From positions 353,698 to 417,697 of the forward strand of contig NZ_LOCN01000019.1 in assembly GCF_001574435.1 (NCBI RefSeq): a stretch of 64,000 nt of DNA, in the 5' to 3' direction. The number at the start of each line of letters is the position of its first letter. The first letter of the stretch is position 1. The position numbers were made by a program, and so were the translations under genes. A model generated the notes under the pieces. That model had not been told where the DNA came from and made no database searches. It saw nothing but the letters and a program-made list of their open reading frames with translations. This stretch comes from Moritella sp. JT01 (GTDB taxonomy: Bacteria > Pseudomonadota > Gammaproteobacteria > Enterobacterales > Moritellaceae). Positions 50,632 to 59,413 of this stretch are shown piece by piece.

Positions 50632-52161
50632 TTACTGAGTCTTGTTTGCAACTTGCTGTTGCGCTATCTGCGTATCGTTGATTGTATAACGTGAGGCCAG
50701 CAAATAAGTGATGTAAAACTTATAAATGTTGTTCACGTAATTCACCGTTTCTTTACCTATGGTCTCAGCGGCTATTTTCTCGACATGATTAAACCAAATG
50801 TTGGGGTTTAATCCTTCCTTTAATGCCCGTTTTCTTAATTGTATTAACTTCGCTGGTCCAGCGTTATAGGCGGCAAAAGTCAATAATAGTGAGTCTAGCT
50901 TGGCAATGTTTTTATGGCTAAAGTAACGCTGTTTCATGAAGTGTAAGTACTTAACACCTGCATGGATATTACTGTCCACGTTGTTGATGTTTTTAATATT
51001 GACGTAAGGTTCATTCGCCGTTGATGGTAATATTTGCATCACGCCGACCGCACCTCGATGACTAATGGCTTTTTGGTTAAGCCGAGACTCCTGATAGGCT
51101 TGCGCAAGAATAAGTTGCCAATCGAATTCATACTGTCCTGCGTATTTTTTAATGATCGTTTCAGTTTCTAAATAGCGTTTTTCAAACTGCTGGTGGATGA
51201 CTTTATTCAGCCAACGATGGCTAACTAAATAGCGACGGTGCAGAATGTTGCCTATTTTAGTGCCTTTTTTATGCTTATGAATAAACTGATTTAAACTGCG
51301 AGTTAATTGTGGTGTGTGATTACGTACCGCCCAGGTACTTGGGATGTTATTACGGATGACTAATCGTGGGTGTAGTTTTATGTTTTTATATAATTTTTGC
51401 CATAATCGTAAACCATGGTTAGAGATCATCGTCATGAAAATTTGCTTGTTGTCGACCATATCTAATAGTTCGTAATCTTCGAGTTCATCAGCCACGATAT
51501 TGACGTAAACAGGTTGTTTATTGAGTCGGAATAATTGCTGGTTGATGATGTCTAATTGCTGGTGATAAATACTATTACGACGTATCCAAATTTCCTTGCC
51601 TGATAACTGATTTATATCCTTATATTCATCTGTAGAGTCATGGCTGACGAGCAATAATTGATTGTTGGTGTATATTGGCTCTGTATGGGTTACTTGGTTT
51701 TGTTGGCGTAAAGGCGTCATTAAGGGGCCAATTGCAATATCACCATAACCTTGCGCGAGTAAGTCGATTATTTGGCTACTAGGCACCGGAATAAACAAGA
51801 TATTGAGTTTCAACTTGGTGTTTTTGAAGTATTTACGGTTTAGGTGTTTTTCGTATTCACGCATCATGTCATAAGCAAAACCACGCGGACGACTTTGGTA
51901 AATGAAATAATAAGCGGGGTGATTAACGACTAAGACTTTGATAGTACGCTTTTTTAATAGCAGGGGGAGGTCTTCAAAGCTGGGCTGGCTGTGAATATTC
52001 ATTTGTTGTTGCGCTACAGAGTTTGAAGATGTTGAGCTTGCCAAATTAGAATCAGCATTAGTGGAATATTGAGCATTGCTGGGTGATATGTTGACAACGA
52101 TACAGAGGAGTAAGCTATTTTTTGCTGTTACGCATATCTTAGTCCACTGCATAGCCATCAT
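50632..52161 (-). CDS. MltF-like membrane-bound lytic transglycosylase
   Basis: A 509-residue protein with an N-terminal hydrophobic signal segment (NSLLLCIVVNI), a periplasmic solute-binding-like domain (about 75-310) and a C-terminal SLT domain. The catalytic Glu lies in AYQESRLNQKAISHRGAVGV, followed by MQILPSTANEP and YLHFMKQRYF. MltF-type enzymes cut peptidoglycan, releasing anhydromuropeptides, with the first domain regulating activity. The ATG at 52161 is my choice; the frame is open to a GTG at 52206 and neither has a strong ribosome binding site. Confidence 0.82.
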   Translation of the reverse strand: MMAMQWTKICVTAKNSLLLCIVVNISPSNAQYSTNADSNLASSTSSNSVAQQQMNIHSQPSFEDLPLLLKKRTIKVLVVNHPAYYFIYQSRPRGFAYDMMREYEKHLNRKYFKNTKLKLNILFIPVPSSQIIDLLAQGYGDIAIGPLMTPLRQQNQVTHTEPIYTNNQLLLVSHDSTDEYKDINQLSGKEIWIRRNSIYHQQLDIINQQLFRLNKQPVYVNIVADELEDYELLDMVDNKQIFMTMISNHGLRLWQKLYKNIKLHPRLVIRNNIPSTWAVRNHTPQLTRSLNQFIHKHKKGTKIGNILHRRYLVSHRWLNKVIHQQFEKRYLETETIIKKYAGQYEFDWQLILAQAYQESRLNQKAISHRGAVGVMQILPSTANEPYVNIKNINNVDSNIHAGVKYLHFMKQRYFSHKNIAKLDSLLLTFAAYNAGPAKLIQLRKRALKEGLNPNIWFNHVEKIAAETIGKETVNYVNNIYKFYITYLLASRYTINDTQIAQQQVANKTQ

Positions 52162-52282
52162 CGCTTTTTGATATATGAATGTCGAGGTAACACTAAGGTT
52201 AGACACATATTTCTAAAATGCGCTTTTAGATTTTAAATAGCGTAGGGATATGAGCCTAAGCTATTGTTATCGATTAACAATT

Positions 52283-53110
52283 TTATTCGCTAAATGTTGT
52301 CCAGATTGGTGCGTGATCTGATGGTTTTTCAATACCACGTAGTTCGTAATCTACATCACTCTCAACTACTTTAGCGTTCAATGTTGCCGTCGCTAAGATC
52401 ACGTCAATACGTAATCCACGGTTGTCTGGGAAACCTTTTGAGCGGTAATCAAACCAGCTATAACGATCTGTTACTTCCGGCTTAATGGTGCGGAATGTAT
52501 CGTGTAAGCCAAAACCTTGTAGTTTTGCTAGCCATTCACGTTCTTCTGGTTGGAAGCTACATTTGCCTGTTTTTAACCAACGTTTCGCATTTGGTTCACC
52601 GATACCGATGTCTTTATCTGCTGGAGAGATGTTGATGTCGCCCATCACAATTACATCGTCTTCTGCGGTGTGGTTGTCGTTAAGGTATACGTTTAGGTCT
52701 TGATAGAATTTACGCTTGTTCGGGTATTTCGTCTCATGGCTGATGTTTTCGCCTTGTGGGAAGTAACCGTTTAACACTGTGATTGGTTTACCAGATGTTT
52801 GGTCAAACGTCACCATGATCATACGTTTTTGCGCTTCTTCGTCATCGGTAGAGAAGCCGTATTGCACTTTAATTGCTTCTACGTCTGCCACTGTGCTTTT
52901 CTTTACCATCATAGCAACACCGTAATGTGCTTTTTGACCGTGGAAAAATACGTGATAACCCATTTCTTCAACCGCTGCTACAGGGAACATTTCGTTGTGA
53001 ACTTTGATTTCTTGTAGGCCAATTACGTCAGGCGAATGCTTGTCTATGATAGCTTGTAGCTGATGCAGTCTAGCGCGAAGGCCGTTAATGTTAAATGAGA
53101 TTATTTTCAT
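52283..53110 (-). CDS. xthA: Exodeoxyribonuclease III
   Basis: A 275-residue AP endonuclease of the EEP fold. Signatures: [30 protein letters not shown] (catalytic Glu), [33 protein letters not shown], and PSDHAPIW (catalytic Asp-His). It repairs abasic sites and 3' blocks. E. coli XthA is 268 residues. A truncated integrase lies 18 bases upstream of its start, so the native promoter may have been displaced. Confidence 0.94.
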   Translation of the reverse strand: MKIISFNINGLRARLHQLQAIIDKHSPDVIGLQEIKVHNEMFPVAAVEEMGYHVFFHGQKAHYGVAMMVKKSTVADVEAIKVQYGFSTDDEEAQKRMIMVTFDQTSGKPITVLNGYFPQGENISHETKYPNKRKFYQDLNVYLNDNHTAEDDVIVMGDINISPADKDIGIGEPNAKRWLKTGKCSFQPEEREWLAKLQGFGLHDTFRTIKPEVTDRYSWFDYRSKGFPDNRGLRIDVILATATLNAKVVESDVDYELRGIEKPSDHAPIWTTFSE

Positions 53111-53128
53111 TGGTTTTTTAACCCTTTG

Positions 53129-53506
53129 TTATTTGCAAACCTTTATATCTATAGCTTCTATTATTCGCGCGCCAGTTGCGAGGCAAATTTTAATAATTTG
53201 TGTCATTTGTGCAGAAATGGGACTGCTTTGAACAAATGTTAATAGTTCTGCTATTTGGTCATGCGAGAGGTAGCTAAGCTCGCGTTCTGCTGTCTTTATC
53301 GTTTTCACGTCTTCAAGCGGGTTTGGCTGATTCAATTCCTTTAACCGACGAAGTTGATTAAATAATACTTTCATCCATAACAGGACATGGTTTTGTGATG
53401 AGATAGATAGTTCTGACGCCATTGCGGCGTCCTCGCCTGACAGTAAGTCTGTTTGCTCGTTCATTGTGTAACGTTCGAAGGCTATCGCTTCCCCTTTGGC
53501 ACCCAA
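53129..53506 (-). pseudogene. Phage-type tyrosine integrase fragment
   Basis: A 125-residue frame, GAKGEAIAFERYTMNEQ then ELSYLSHDQIAELLTFVQSS and IIKICLATGARIIEAIDIK. This is the end of the N-terminal arm domain, the core-binding domain and the start of the catalytic domain of a phage integrase (box I Arg in GAR). The rest of the catalytic domain (His-x-x-Arg and Tyr) and the true N-terminus are missing. It lies between xthA and the acquired lipid gene cluster and marks an old integration boundary. Confidence 0.7.
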
Positions 53507-53760
53507 GCGTTTGATGAACCCAATTTACCTTACTGACGTTGAATTTAAAGCAAGTTCATCTCGGGTTTTGTAAGGCTGTATGTTAACCCAATAAATTGCG
53601 TAGTCACCTCTAAGTGGCTACCCAAAAATAGTTATGTGGATCACGTTTACACCTCCTTGCTCAGGATTATGTAGCTCGGCTGTAAGTGTTTTGTTATCTT
53701 TTTGATAATGAAGTTGATAACGACTCGATCAAGCTAAAACTTAATATTTATAAGGACGTT
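53507..53760. other. Upstream region of the oxylipin cluster with GATAA half-sites
   Basis: AT-rich gap. It holds TTATC-T5-GATAA at 53694-53708 and a second GTTGATAAC at 53713-53721, possible operator half-sites. No gene seen. Confidence 0.3.
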
Positions 53761-53865
53761 ATGATGAACGAAAAATTAAAATCTGCATTATCTCAAAAGC
53801 TTAAAAACTCAAATATCTCAATGGCGCCACCGCGAGTGGTTCGTTCACATGGTTGGATAAACTAA
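53761..53865 (+). CDS. Small peptide gene upstream of the oxylipin cluster, 34 residues
   Basis: A short frame, MMNEKLKSALSQKLKNSNIS followed by MAPPRVVRSHGWIN, with an AAGGACG ribosome binding site directly upstream. The first half is a basic amphipathic helix; the second half is Pro/Arg-rich and ends in an aromatic residue. It could be a leader peptide, a small regulator or a peptide remnant. It lies about 100 bases before the P450 gene on the same strand. No family recognised. Confidence 0.45.
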   Translation: MMNEKLKSALSQKLKNSNISMAPPRVVRSHGWIN

Positions 53866-53969
53866 TACCATAAAAAGCTCAAAGTGAAATGAGAGTTTAA
53901 TTGGTAACCAAAGAAAGAATACTAATTGCTTAAAGTAAATAACAATATGCCAAGGACGGACTTAGTAGT

Positions 53970-55421
53970 ATGCGTCGAATTCAAAGCGATCAAAACAGGA
54001 TGTTAAACAGCCAACTTTCCTTTCTTATGTCATCTATTTTTAAAAAACAAGAGATAGCAAAAAGGATAGAAAGGCTTCTTCCAAAAGTTCATGGGCCCAC
54101 CCCGGTTTGGCCAATAGGTAATTTGAAAGACTTTATTATGAAGCCTCCTTACAAAGTTTTGCAAAACTACCACCATCAATATGGTGATAACGTGAGCTTC
54201 TGGTTGTTTAATAAACCAGCTATTCTAGTAACACAACCTGAAGATATAAAATTAATCGTTGAAAATTCTCTAGATATATATAAAAACTCGCCTAAGCATG
54301 CTGCTGGAAAATACTTTCTTAGTAGCGTATTTTTTGCAAATGGCTCTGAGTGGCATGATAAAAGAAAGGCTCACCCGTTTTCACATTCTGATATCAACAC
54401 CTTGTTCAGTAATGCCGTAGTGACGATAAAGCAACTAACATCTAGTCATGCGATATTGTTGAATCCTACAGAGAGCAAAAGAGAAATTTTGCTTTTTGAT
54501 GAAATGACTCAGCTTTCCTTCAATATATTCTCTCATCTTCTCTTGGACCAAGAGGGAACCAAGGATTTATTTGATTGTTACCTAACTCAAATGGAAGATA
54601 TGCATAGAAGGGGAGCAACTCCTTTGTCTCTACCAAGTTTGTTATTGAAAAAGCGAATAAAAGGGTGGAAACGATATGTAGAAAAAGCACTGAACAAATA
54701 CGAAAGAAGCGATAAAGAACAGTCAAGCAAGCCAACAAATTTGCCACAATGGTTGAGTGAATTGAAGATCACAAATCGTGATAATTTTACCCTTCTACGA
54801 GACGAGATTAGTACTTCGTTTTATGCAGGTACGCGTAATGTCGCGGCTACAATTAGCTTTGCAATCCAGCTATTGTCTGCACATAAAGACGTCTATCAAA
54901 AACTACAGCGTAGCATTGATGAATTTGTAACTGAACACCCGCAAGGTTACTCCGATTCTGACTTAGATAAGCTTGAGTATCTTGACATGGTTATAAAAGA
55001 GACTTTAAGGCTTTATCCGATAGTCCCGGCATTCTTTAGGGAAGTGCTCCCAGGAAGAACCATAAAGCTCCCATTTGGTTCATTACCTGAAAAAACTCAG
55101 ATCTTTATTTCTAGTTGGGTAACTCACAGGGATGCAAATTTATGGGAAAATCCAAATGATTTCATGCCTGAAAGGTTCAATACCAAGCCTACAGAGCACT
55201 CTTATCTCCCCTTTGGTTCTGGCGATAGGATTTGTGTAGGTATGGGATTGACGCAACTGATAACCAAAGTGGTTATCGTCGAGCTTCTGCAAAAACTCAA
55301 TTTACACTCAATTTTGCCTAGTAATAGTAGCCAAATTGATAATGAATATTTCGCAGGCATCATTATTCCAAGCGATGGCTTGGCTATTGATATTTCTAAG
55401 CATTTAGTGAGTGAGGTTTAA
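53970..55421 (+). CDS. Cytochrome P450 with non-canonical I-helix
   Basis: A 483-residue class II-like P450. Seen: helix C W128-x3-R132, the K-helix ETLR (Glu344, Arg347), the PERF motif (400-403), and the heme loop FGSGDRICVG with ligand Cys422. The I-helix reads AGTRNVAAT (286-294), where most P450s have AG-x-(D/E)-T-(T/S); the acid is Arg289 and the threonine Asn290. That pair normally delivers protons for O2 activation, so this enzyme may use a peroxide instead, like CYP152 (Arg in the same place) or CYP74. No ferredoxin or reductase gene lies nearby. First gene of the lipid cluster, at the lipoxygenase 5' end. An AAGGACGG site precedes the ATG. AGG and AGA codons are common, unlike the core genes. 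Confidence 0.88.
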   Translation: MRRIQSDQNRMLNSQLSFLMSSIFKKQEIAKRIERLLPKVHGPTPVWPIGNLKDFIMKPPYKVLQNYHHQYGDNVSFWLFNKPAILVTQPEDIKLIVENSLDIYKNSPKHAAGKYFLSSVFFANGSEWHDKRKAHPFSHSDINTLFSNAVVTIKQLTSSHAILLNPTESKREILLFDEMTQLSFNIFSHLLLDQEGTKDLFDCYLTQMEDMHRRGATPLSLPSLLLKKRIKGWKRYVEKALNKYERSDKEQSSKPTNLPQWLSELKITNRDNFTLLRDEISTSFYAGTRNVAATISFAIQLLSAHKDVYQKLQRSIDEFVTEHPQGYSDSDLDKLEYLDMVIKETLRLYPIVPAFFREVLPGRTIKLPFGSLPEKTQIFISSWVTHRDANLWENPNDFMPERFNTKPTEHSYLPFGSGDRICVGMGLTQLITKVVIVELLQKLNLHSILPSNSSQIDNEYFAGIIIPSDGLAIDISKHLVSEV

Positions 55422-55422
55422 A

Positions 55423-57066
55423 TTGTTACCTCCTTCATTACCTCAATATGATGTTTCACCGAATATTAGAAAAGGTGAATTGGCCAAGAAACAGCGGAAG
55501 TATGGATATAGAGTAAATAAGTCATTGCCACCTATGGTAGAGTCAGCGAAGCTACCTTCCTCTGAAAAATTTGACCTACTGTACTTATATAGAAGATCAA
55601 AGCCACTCGTAACGCTGGTGCTAAATGACTATGCTAACAAATTCGCCAATTGGATAAAACCTGCGCTAAATCAAGAAGATTATTTAAAGGTATTCAAATT
55701 TATACCAGAGCCTACTAGATTGGCGCCTCAAATTAGTGACAAAGATTTCGCTTGGCAAAGGTTGTCTGGTGTAAATCCTGTTGTTATCTCAAGAGTAGAA
55801 GAAAAATTACCCGAGGTACTATCTTTACCGGACGGGATGCTAAGTAACTTAACCGGAGAGTCTTTAAGTACAGAAAATCTAATTGAAAAAGGGTTCCTAT
55901 ATATTTCAAATTATTCAATATTACATAATTTACAGCGAGGATCTTATTTAAATAGCAAAAAAGTGGTTCATGCACCAATCATTTTATTTTATTTGGAGAA
56001 AAATAAAGTCTCGGGCAAGTCCCATCTTACACCTATACTGATCCAACTGACGCAGGAACCGGGCTCCAACCACATCGTTACTAAAAATGATGGTGAGCAA
56101 TGGCAGTGCGCAAAATGGTACTGTCAAGTAGCTGATGCACAACATCATCAATTTGTATCTCACCTGGTAAACTCACATCTAGTGATTGAGCCATTTCCAA
56201 TTGCAACTAATAGACAGCTTTCTGCAAAGCACCCTGTGTATCAGTTGTTAAAACCACACCTCCAATATTCATTAGCTATCAATGAGTTTGGTAGAAGAGA
56301 GTTATTTAAACCTAAAGGCTATGGTGAAAACCTTTTCGCACTTTCTATAGACGGCCTTAAAGCCTTATCTCTTAAAGCTTATCAGCATTGGTCATTTGAT
56401 AAATCCACGTTGAACCAAGATATCAAAAACCGAGGAATGGAGGAGTTGGAAGAGTATCCATTCAGGGATGATGCAAGACTTATTAATGACATCCTAAGTC
56501 GCTATGTCCGTTCTTACCTGTCACTTTATTACACTACAGACAAAGAAGTTGAAGCCGACTATGAGCTGCAAGCGTGGGTTGCAGAACTTAATGCAAAGGA
56601 TAAAGGGAACGTAAAGGGCTTTCCTGAGACTGTATATACTATTAGTGAGTTGAATTGGGTTTTGACCCACATTATTTATCTGTCAGCCGTATTTCATTCC
56701 AGTGTCAATTATACCCAATGGGACTTTATGGGAAGCCCAATAAATATGGCGACTTCAGCCTATTCAGATATATTTGATGTGGATATGCCAATGACAGACC
56801 AACCTAATCTATTTGAGGCTCTACCTCCACTTAGACAACTCTTAAAACAAATGAACTTCATTTATTATACTTCAAGGGTTTACCACAATAAGTTAGGACA
56901 GTACAGAAAGTACGATTTTACTAACCCCAAGGTTTGGGAAGTCGTTAAAGAATTCCAGTCTGAGCTAAATCACGCAGAGGGCGTAATCAATCAACGAAAT
57001 GGCTACAGATATAAGTCTTACTCAGCATGCCTACCCTCCAGATTGTCTAACAGTTTAAATAGTTAA
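55423..57066 (+). CDS. Lipoxygenase
   Basis: A 547-residue iron lipoxygenase catalytic domain without a PLAT domain, the usual bacterial form. The signature is WQCAKWYCQVADAQHHQFVS followed by HLVNSHLVIEPF. The iron ligands His242, His247, His425 and Asn429 (HSSVN) are present. The C-terminal residue, whose carboxylate is the last ligand, is Ser instead of the near-universal Ile (ending LPSRLSNSLNS). In the INxx(A/G)R motif it has Gly290 (INEFGRR), which by the Coffa-Brash rule points to an R-type product. The TTG at 55423 with GAGG upstream gives the family start (LPPSLPQYD); the frame is also open from a GTG at 55411 that overlaps the P450 end. It adds O2 to polyunsaturated fatty acids to give hydroperoxides. 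Confidence 0.88.
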   Translation: MLPPSLPQYDVSPNIRKGELAKKQRKYGYRVNKSLPPMVESAKLPSSEKFDLLYLYRRSKPLVTLVLNDYANKFANWIKPALNQEDYLKVFKFIPEPTRLAPQISDKDFAWQRLSGVNPVVISRVEEKLPEVLSLPDGMLSNLTGESLSTENLIEKGFLYISNYSILHNLQRGSYLNSKKVVHAPIILFYLEKNKVSGKSHLTPILIQLTQEPGSNHIVTKNDGEQWQCAKWYCQVADAQHHQFVSHLVNSHLVIEPFPIATNRQLSAKHPVYQLLKPHLQYSLAINEFGRRELFKPKGYGENLFALSIDGLKALSLKAYQHWSFDKSTLNQDIKNRGMEELEEYPFRDDARLINDILSRYVRSYLSLYYTTDKEVEADYELQAWVAELNAKDKGNVKGFPETVYTISELNWVLTHIIYLSAVFHSSVNYTQWDFMGSPINMATSAYSDIFDVDMPMTDQPNLFEALPPLRQLLKQMNFIYYTSRVYHNKLGQYRKYDFTNPKVWEVVKEFQSELNHAEGVINQRNGYRYKSYSACLPSRLSNSLNS

Positions 57067-57078
57067 AGGATAACACTG

Positions 57079-57936
57079 ATGAATAATTCGAAAGCAGAAA
57101 GATTTTATATGTATAAAGCTGATGTGTTTCCCCTTGTTTTAGTCAGTATAATGTTCGCGATTCAACTCTATGCATTCATAAACCTGACAGGGTTCTGGGA
57201 GTTGGTGGTATTTTCTTTATTGTCGATGCCATTTCTGACTTTTTCCGTCGCATACAGTCACCATCATGCCCATATATCTATGTCAAACTCAAAGTGGCTC
57301 AATGGCTACGTTAACAGAATCTTGAGTTTACAGGTGTGGATAAATCATTACGCATGGAAACTGCACCATAATCACGGTCATCATCTGAATTATATGAATC
57401 AATACCCATTACAGGATGATGTTTCTATTGATGAATCAAATTGGACCAGAACAGACGGTAGTAAAATGAACCGTTTCGAGTACACCATTCATCTTGCTAA
57501 AACAACATTAAAGCGAGTAAAGGAAAATGGGCAAAAGCATGAGAAAGTCTATAAGAAGTATATGACCTACCGTTTACAAAACTATGCGATTTATTTCGTG
57601 TTGTTTTTGTACAGTCCTTTGGCATTATTATTTGTGTTCATCATTCCTCCGCTAGTGATGTCCTTGTACATATTTTGGCTGACTTACCCACATCATTCAG
57701 GTTTGAGATCATCAGACCCTTATAAAGCATCGAGAAGCATTATTAGCCCAATATACAACTTTTGGTTTACAAATCTTGGATATCACACAGCCCATCATAT
57801 AAAGCCAAACTTACACTGGTCGTTACTACCTAACTATCATGAAAGTATAAAAGAGAAGATTCCTAAACACTTAATTCAAGAAAGCGTTTTTCCTGCATTC
57901 GAATTAGATAAATCAAGAGGAATCTCAGATGCATAA
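57079..57936 (+). CDS. Membrane fatty acid desaturase-family protein
   Basis: A 285-residue diiron membrane enzyme of the fatty acid desaturase superfamily. The histidine boxes are SHHHAH (about 61-66), LHHNHGHH (about 95-102) and GYHTAHHIKPNLHW (about 234-247), with four hydrophobic segments. It introduces a double bond or a hydroxyl into an acyl chain at the membrane face. Twelve bases after the lipoxygenase, with an AAAGGAT site; its end overlaps the hydrolase by 8 bases. Substrate and position cannot be told; a hydroxylase or lipid-modifying relative is possible. Confidence 0.82.
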   Translation: MNNSKAERFYMYKADVFPLVLVSIMFAIQLYAFINLTGFWELVVFSLLSMPFLTFSVAYSHHHAHISMSNSKWLNGYVNRILSLQVWINHYAWKLHHNHGHHLNYMNQYPLQDDVSIDESNWTRTDGSKMNRFEYTIHLAKTTLKRVKENGQKHEKVYKKYMTYRLQNYAIYFVLFLYSPLALLFVFIIPPLVMSLYIFWLTYPHHSGLRSSDPYKASRSIISPIYNFWFTNLGYHTAHHIKPNLHWSLLPNYHESIKEKIPKHLIQESVFPAFELDKSRGISDA

Positions 57937-58891
57937 TGTTTACACTCCGCCTTTTTTATTTAGAAATGGATATCTAAGCAGTATTTATCCAAGCCTATTT
58001 AGAAAATCAGAGCATAACATTGAGAATACTTGTCATATTGTCCATACAAGAGACGGTGACGTACTTGAATACGATTGGTATAAACAAGGAAGTGACAAAG
58101 TCGCACTTATTTCCCACGGTTTAGGTGGACACAATAAAAGACCATATATTCTTGGTATGGTTCAAGCACTTTATGAGGATGGTTGGGACGTAATAGCTTG
58201 GAATTACCGCGGTAGTGGTGATCAAAGTAACATTAAGCCCGTCTTATATCATGGGGGATCTATTGATGATCTTGAAGATGTAATTCAACATATCGAAGGT
58301 AAGAGCCTATATAAGGTAATTTCACTTATAGGCTTCAGTTTAGGCGGGAATATTAATTTACTTTACTTAGGAAAGAAGCATGCTGAAATTCCTTCAAGCA
58401 TAAAAAAGGCCGTTTGTTTTTCTACTCCATGTGATTTAAAAAGTAGTGCAATGGAATTGGGAAGGTTTAAGAACAAATTTTTTATGCGTCATTTTTTAAA
58501 GAGCTTTGAGAAGATTATAAGTAGAAAACATGCTCAGTATCCAGAACTAATAAATATAGACAACTTCAAGCAAGTTGGAAACTTCCAGCAGTATGATGAT
58601 ATGTATACCGCTCCACTACACGGTTTTAAGGATGCAAATGATTATTGGGAAAGCTGTAGCTGTAAAAAGTATTTAAAAAATATACAACAGAAAGTTTTAT
58701 TGGTTACGGCACAAGACGACCCATTCTTAGGAAAGGAGTGTTACCCAATCCATGAGGTTAACAATAATTCGAACTTATCGCTTTTAATGCCTCGACATGG
58801 CGGACATGTGGGCTTCGTACTTCCTAAATCCAAGGGAAGATACTGGTCTGAAGAAACCGCGATTAAGTATTTAAACAACAAAGGAATGTGA
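57929..58891 (+). CDS. YheT-family alpha/beta hydrolase
   Basis: A 320-residue alpha/beta hydrolase of the YheT/ABHD1-3 group (COG0429). The oxyanion region is SHGLGGHNKRPYI, the RGSG loop WNYRGSGDQ, the nucleophile elbow GFSLGG, and the catalytic His lies in PRHGGHVGFV, with Asp in TAQDDPFLG. ABHD3-type relatives act on phospholipids and acyl esters, so a role in releasing fatty acids from membrane lipid is plausible here. It overlaps the desaturase gene and is 2 bases before the thioesterase, so it belongs to the operon. Confidence 0.85.
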   Translation: MHNVYTPPFLFRNGYLSSIYPSLFRKSEHNIENTCHIVHTRDGDVLEYDWYKQGSDKVALISHGLGGHNKRPYILGMVQALYEDGWDVIAWNYRGSGDQSNIKPVLYHGGSIDDLEDVIQHIEGKSLYKVISLIGFSLGGNINLLYLGKKHAEIPSSIKKAVCFSTPCDLKSSAMELGRFKNKFFMRHFLKSFEKIISRKHAQYPELINIDNFKQVGNFQQYDDMYTAPLHGFKDANDYWESCSCKKYLKNIQQKVLLVTAQDDPFLGKECYPIHEVNNNSNLSLLMPRHGGHVGFVLPKSKGRYWSEETAIKYLNNKGM

Positions 58892-58893
58892 AT

Positions 58894-59391
58894 ATGAAAA
58901 ACATCATTGAAAACAGAACAAGAACATTTGATTGGGCAGATCCTATGATTGGCGCTAAAAGCGCAATGGAAATGAGTGGTTACGATTATTTAAAAAGTAT
59001 AGCTGATGGTGATCTTCCTATGCCACCAATTATGAGCTTGATGGGGGTCGATAACTGCAAAGTAGATAAGGGTTATATGCGCTTTGAATTTAACGCAGAA
59101 GAATATCACTACAACACTATTGGTGGAGTACATGGCGGTGTATTTTCTACACTATTAGATTCCTGTATAAGCTGCGCAATTCACACCACTTTGCCGCAGG
59201 GAGTAGGGTTTAGCACTATCGATCTAAAAGTAAACTTTATTCGACCAATGACGATCGAAACAGGCTTAGTCATTTGTGAAGGTAATGCAATTCACACTGG
59301 TAGAAAAACAGCAGTGGGTGAAGGACGCTTGCTAGACGCTTCAGGGAAGTTACTAGCTACAGCATCAGTAACTTGTTTGATACTAAGTTAA
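58894..59391 (+). CDS. PaaI-type hotdog thioesterase
   Basis: A 165-residue single-domain hotdog thioesterase. The active-site segment is YNTIGGVHGGVFSTLLDSCI, and STIDLKVNFIRPM is the second signature (beta strand and substrate channel). Such enzymes hydrolyse acyl-CoA or acyl-ACP thioesters. In this operon it may release an acyl group for the lipoxygenase or clear products. The ATG at 58894 has an AAAGGA site 9 bases upstream; the frame also opens at a GTG at 58888. Confidence 0.82.
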   Translation: MKNIIENRTRTFDWADPMIGAKSAMEMSGYDYLKSIADGDLPMPPIMSLMGVDNCKVDKGYMRFEFNAEEYHYNTIGGVHGGVFSTLLDSCISCAIHTTLPQGVGFSTIDLKVNFIRPMTIETGLVICEGNAIHTGRKTAVGEGRLLDASGKLLATASVTCLILS

Positions 59392-59413
59392 CAGTACATC
59401 GGGATTTAATTTT

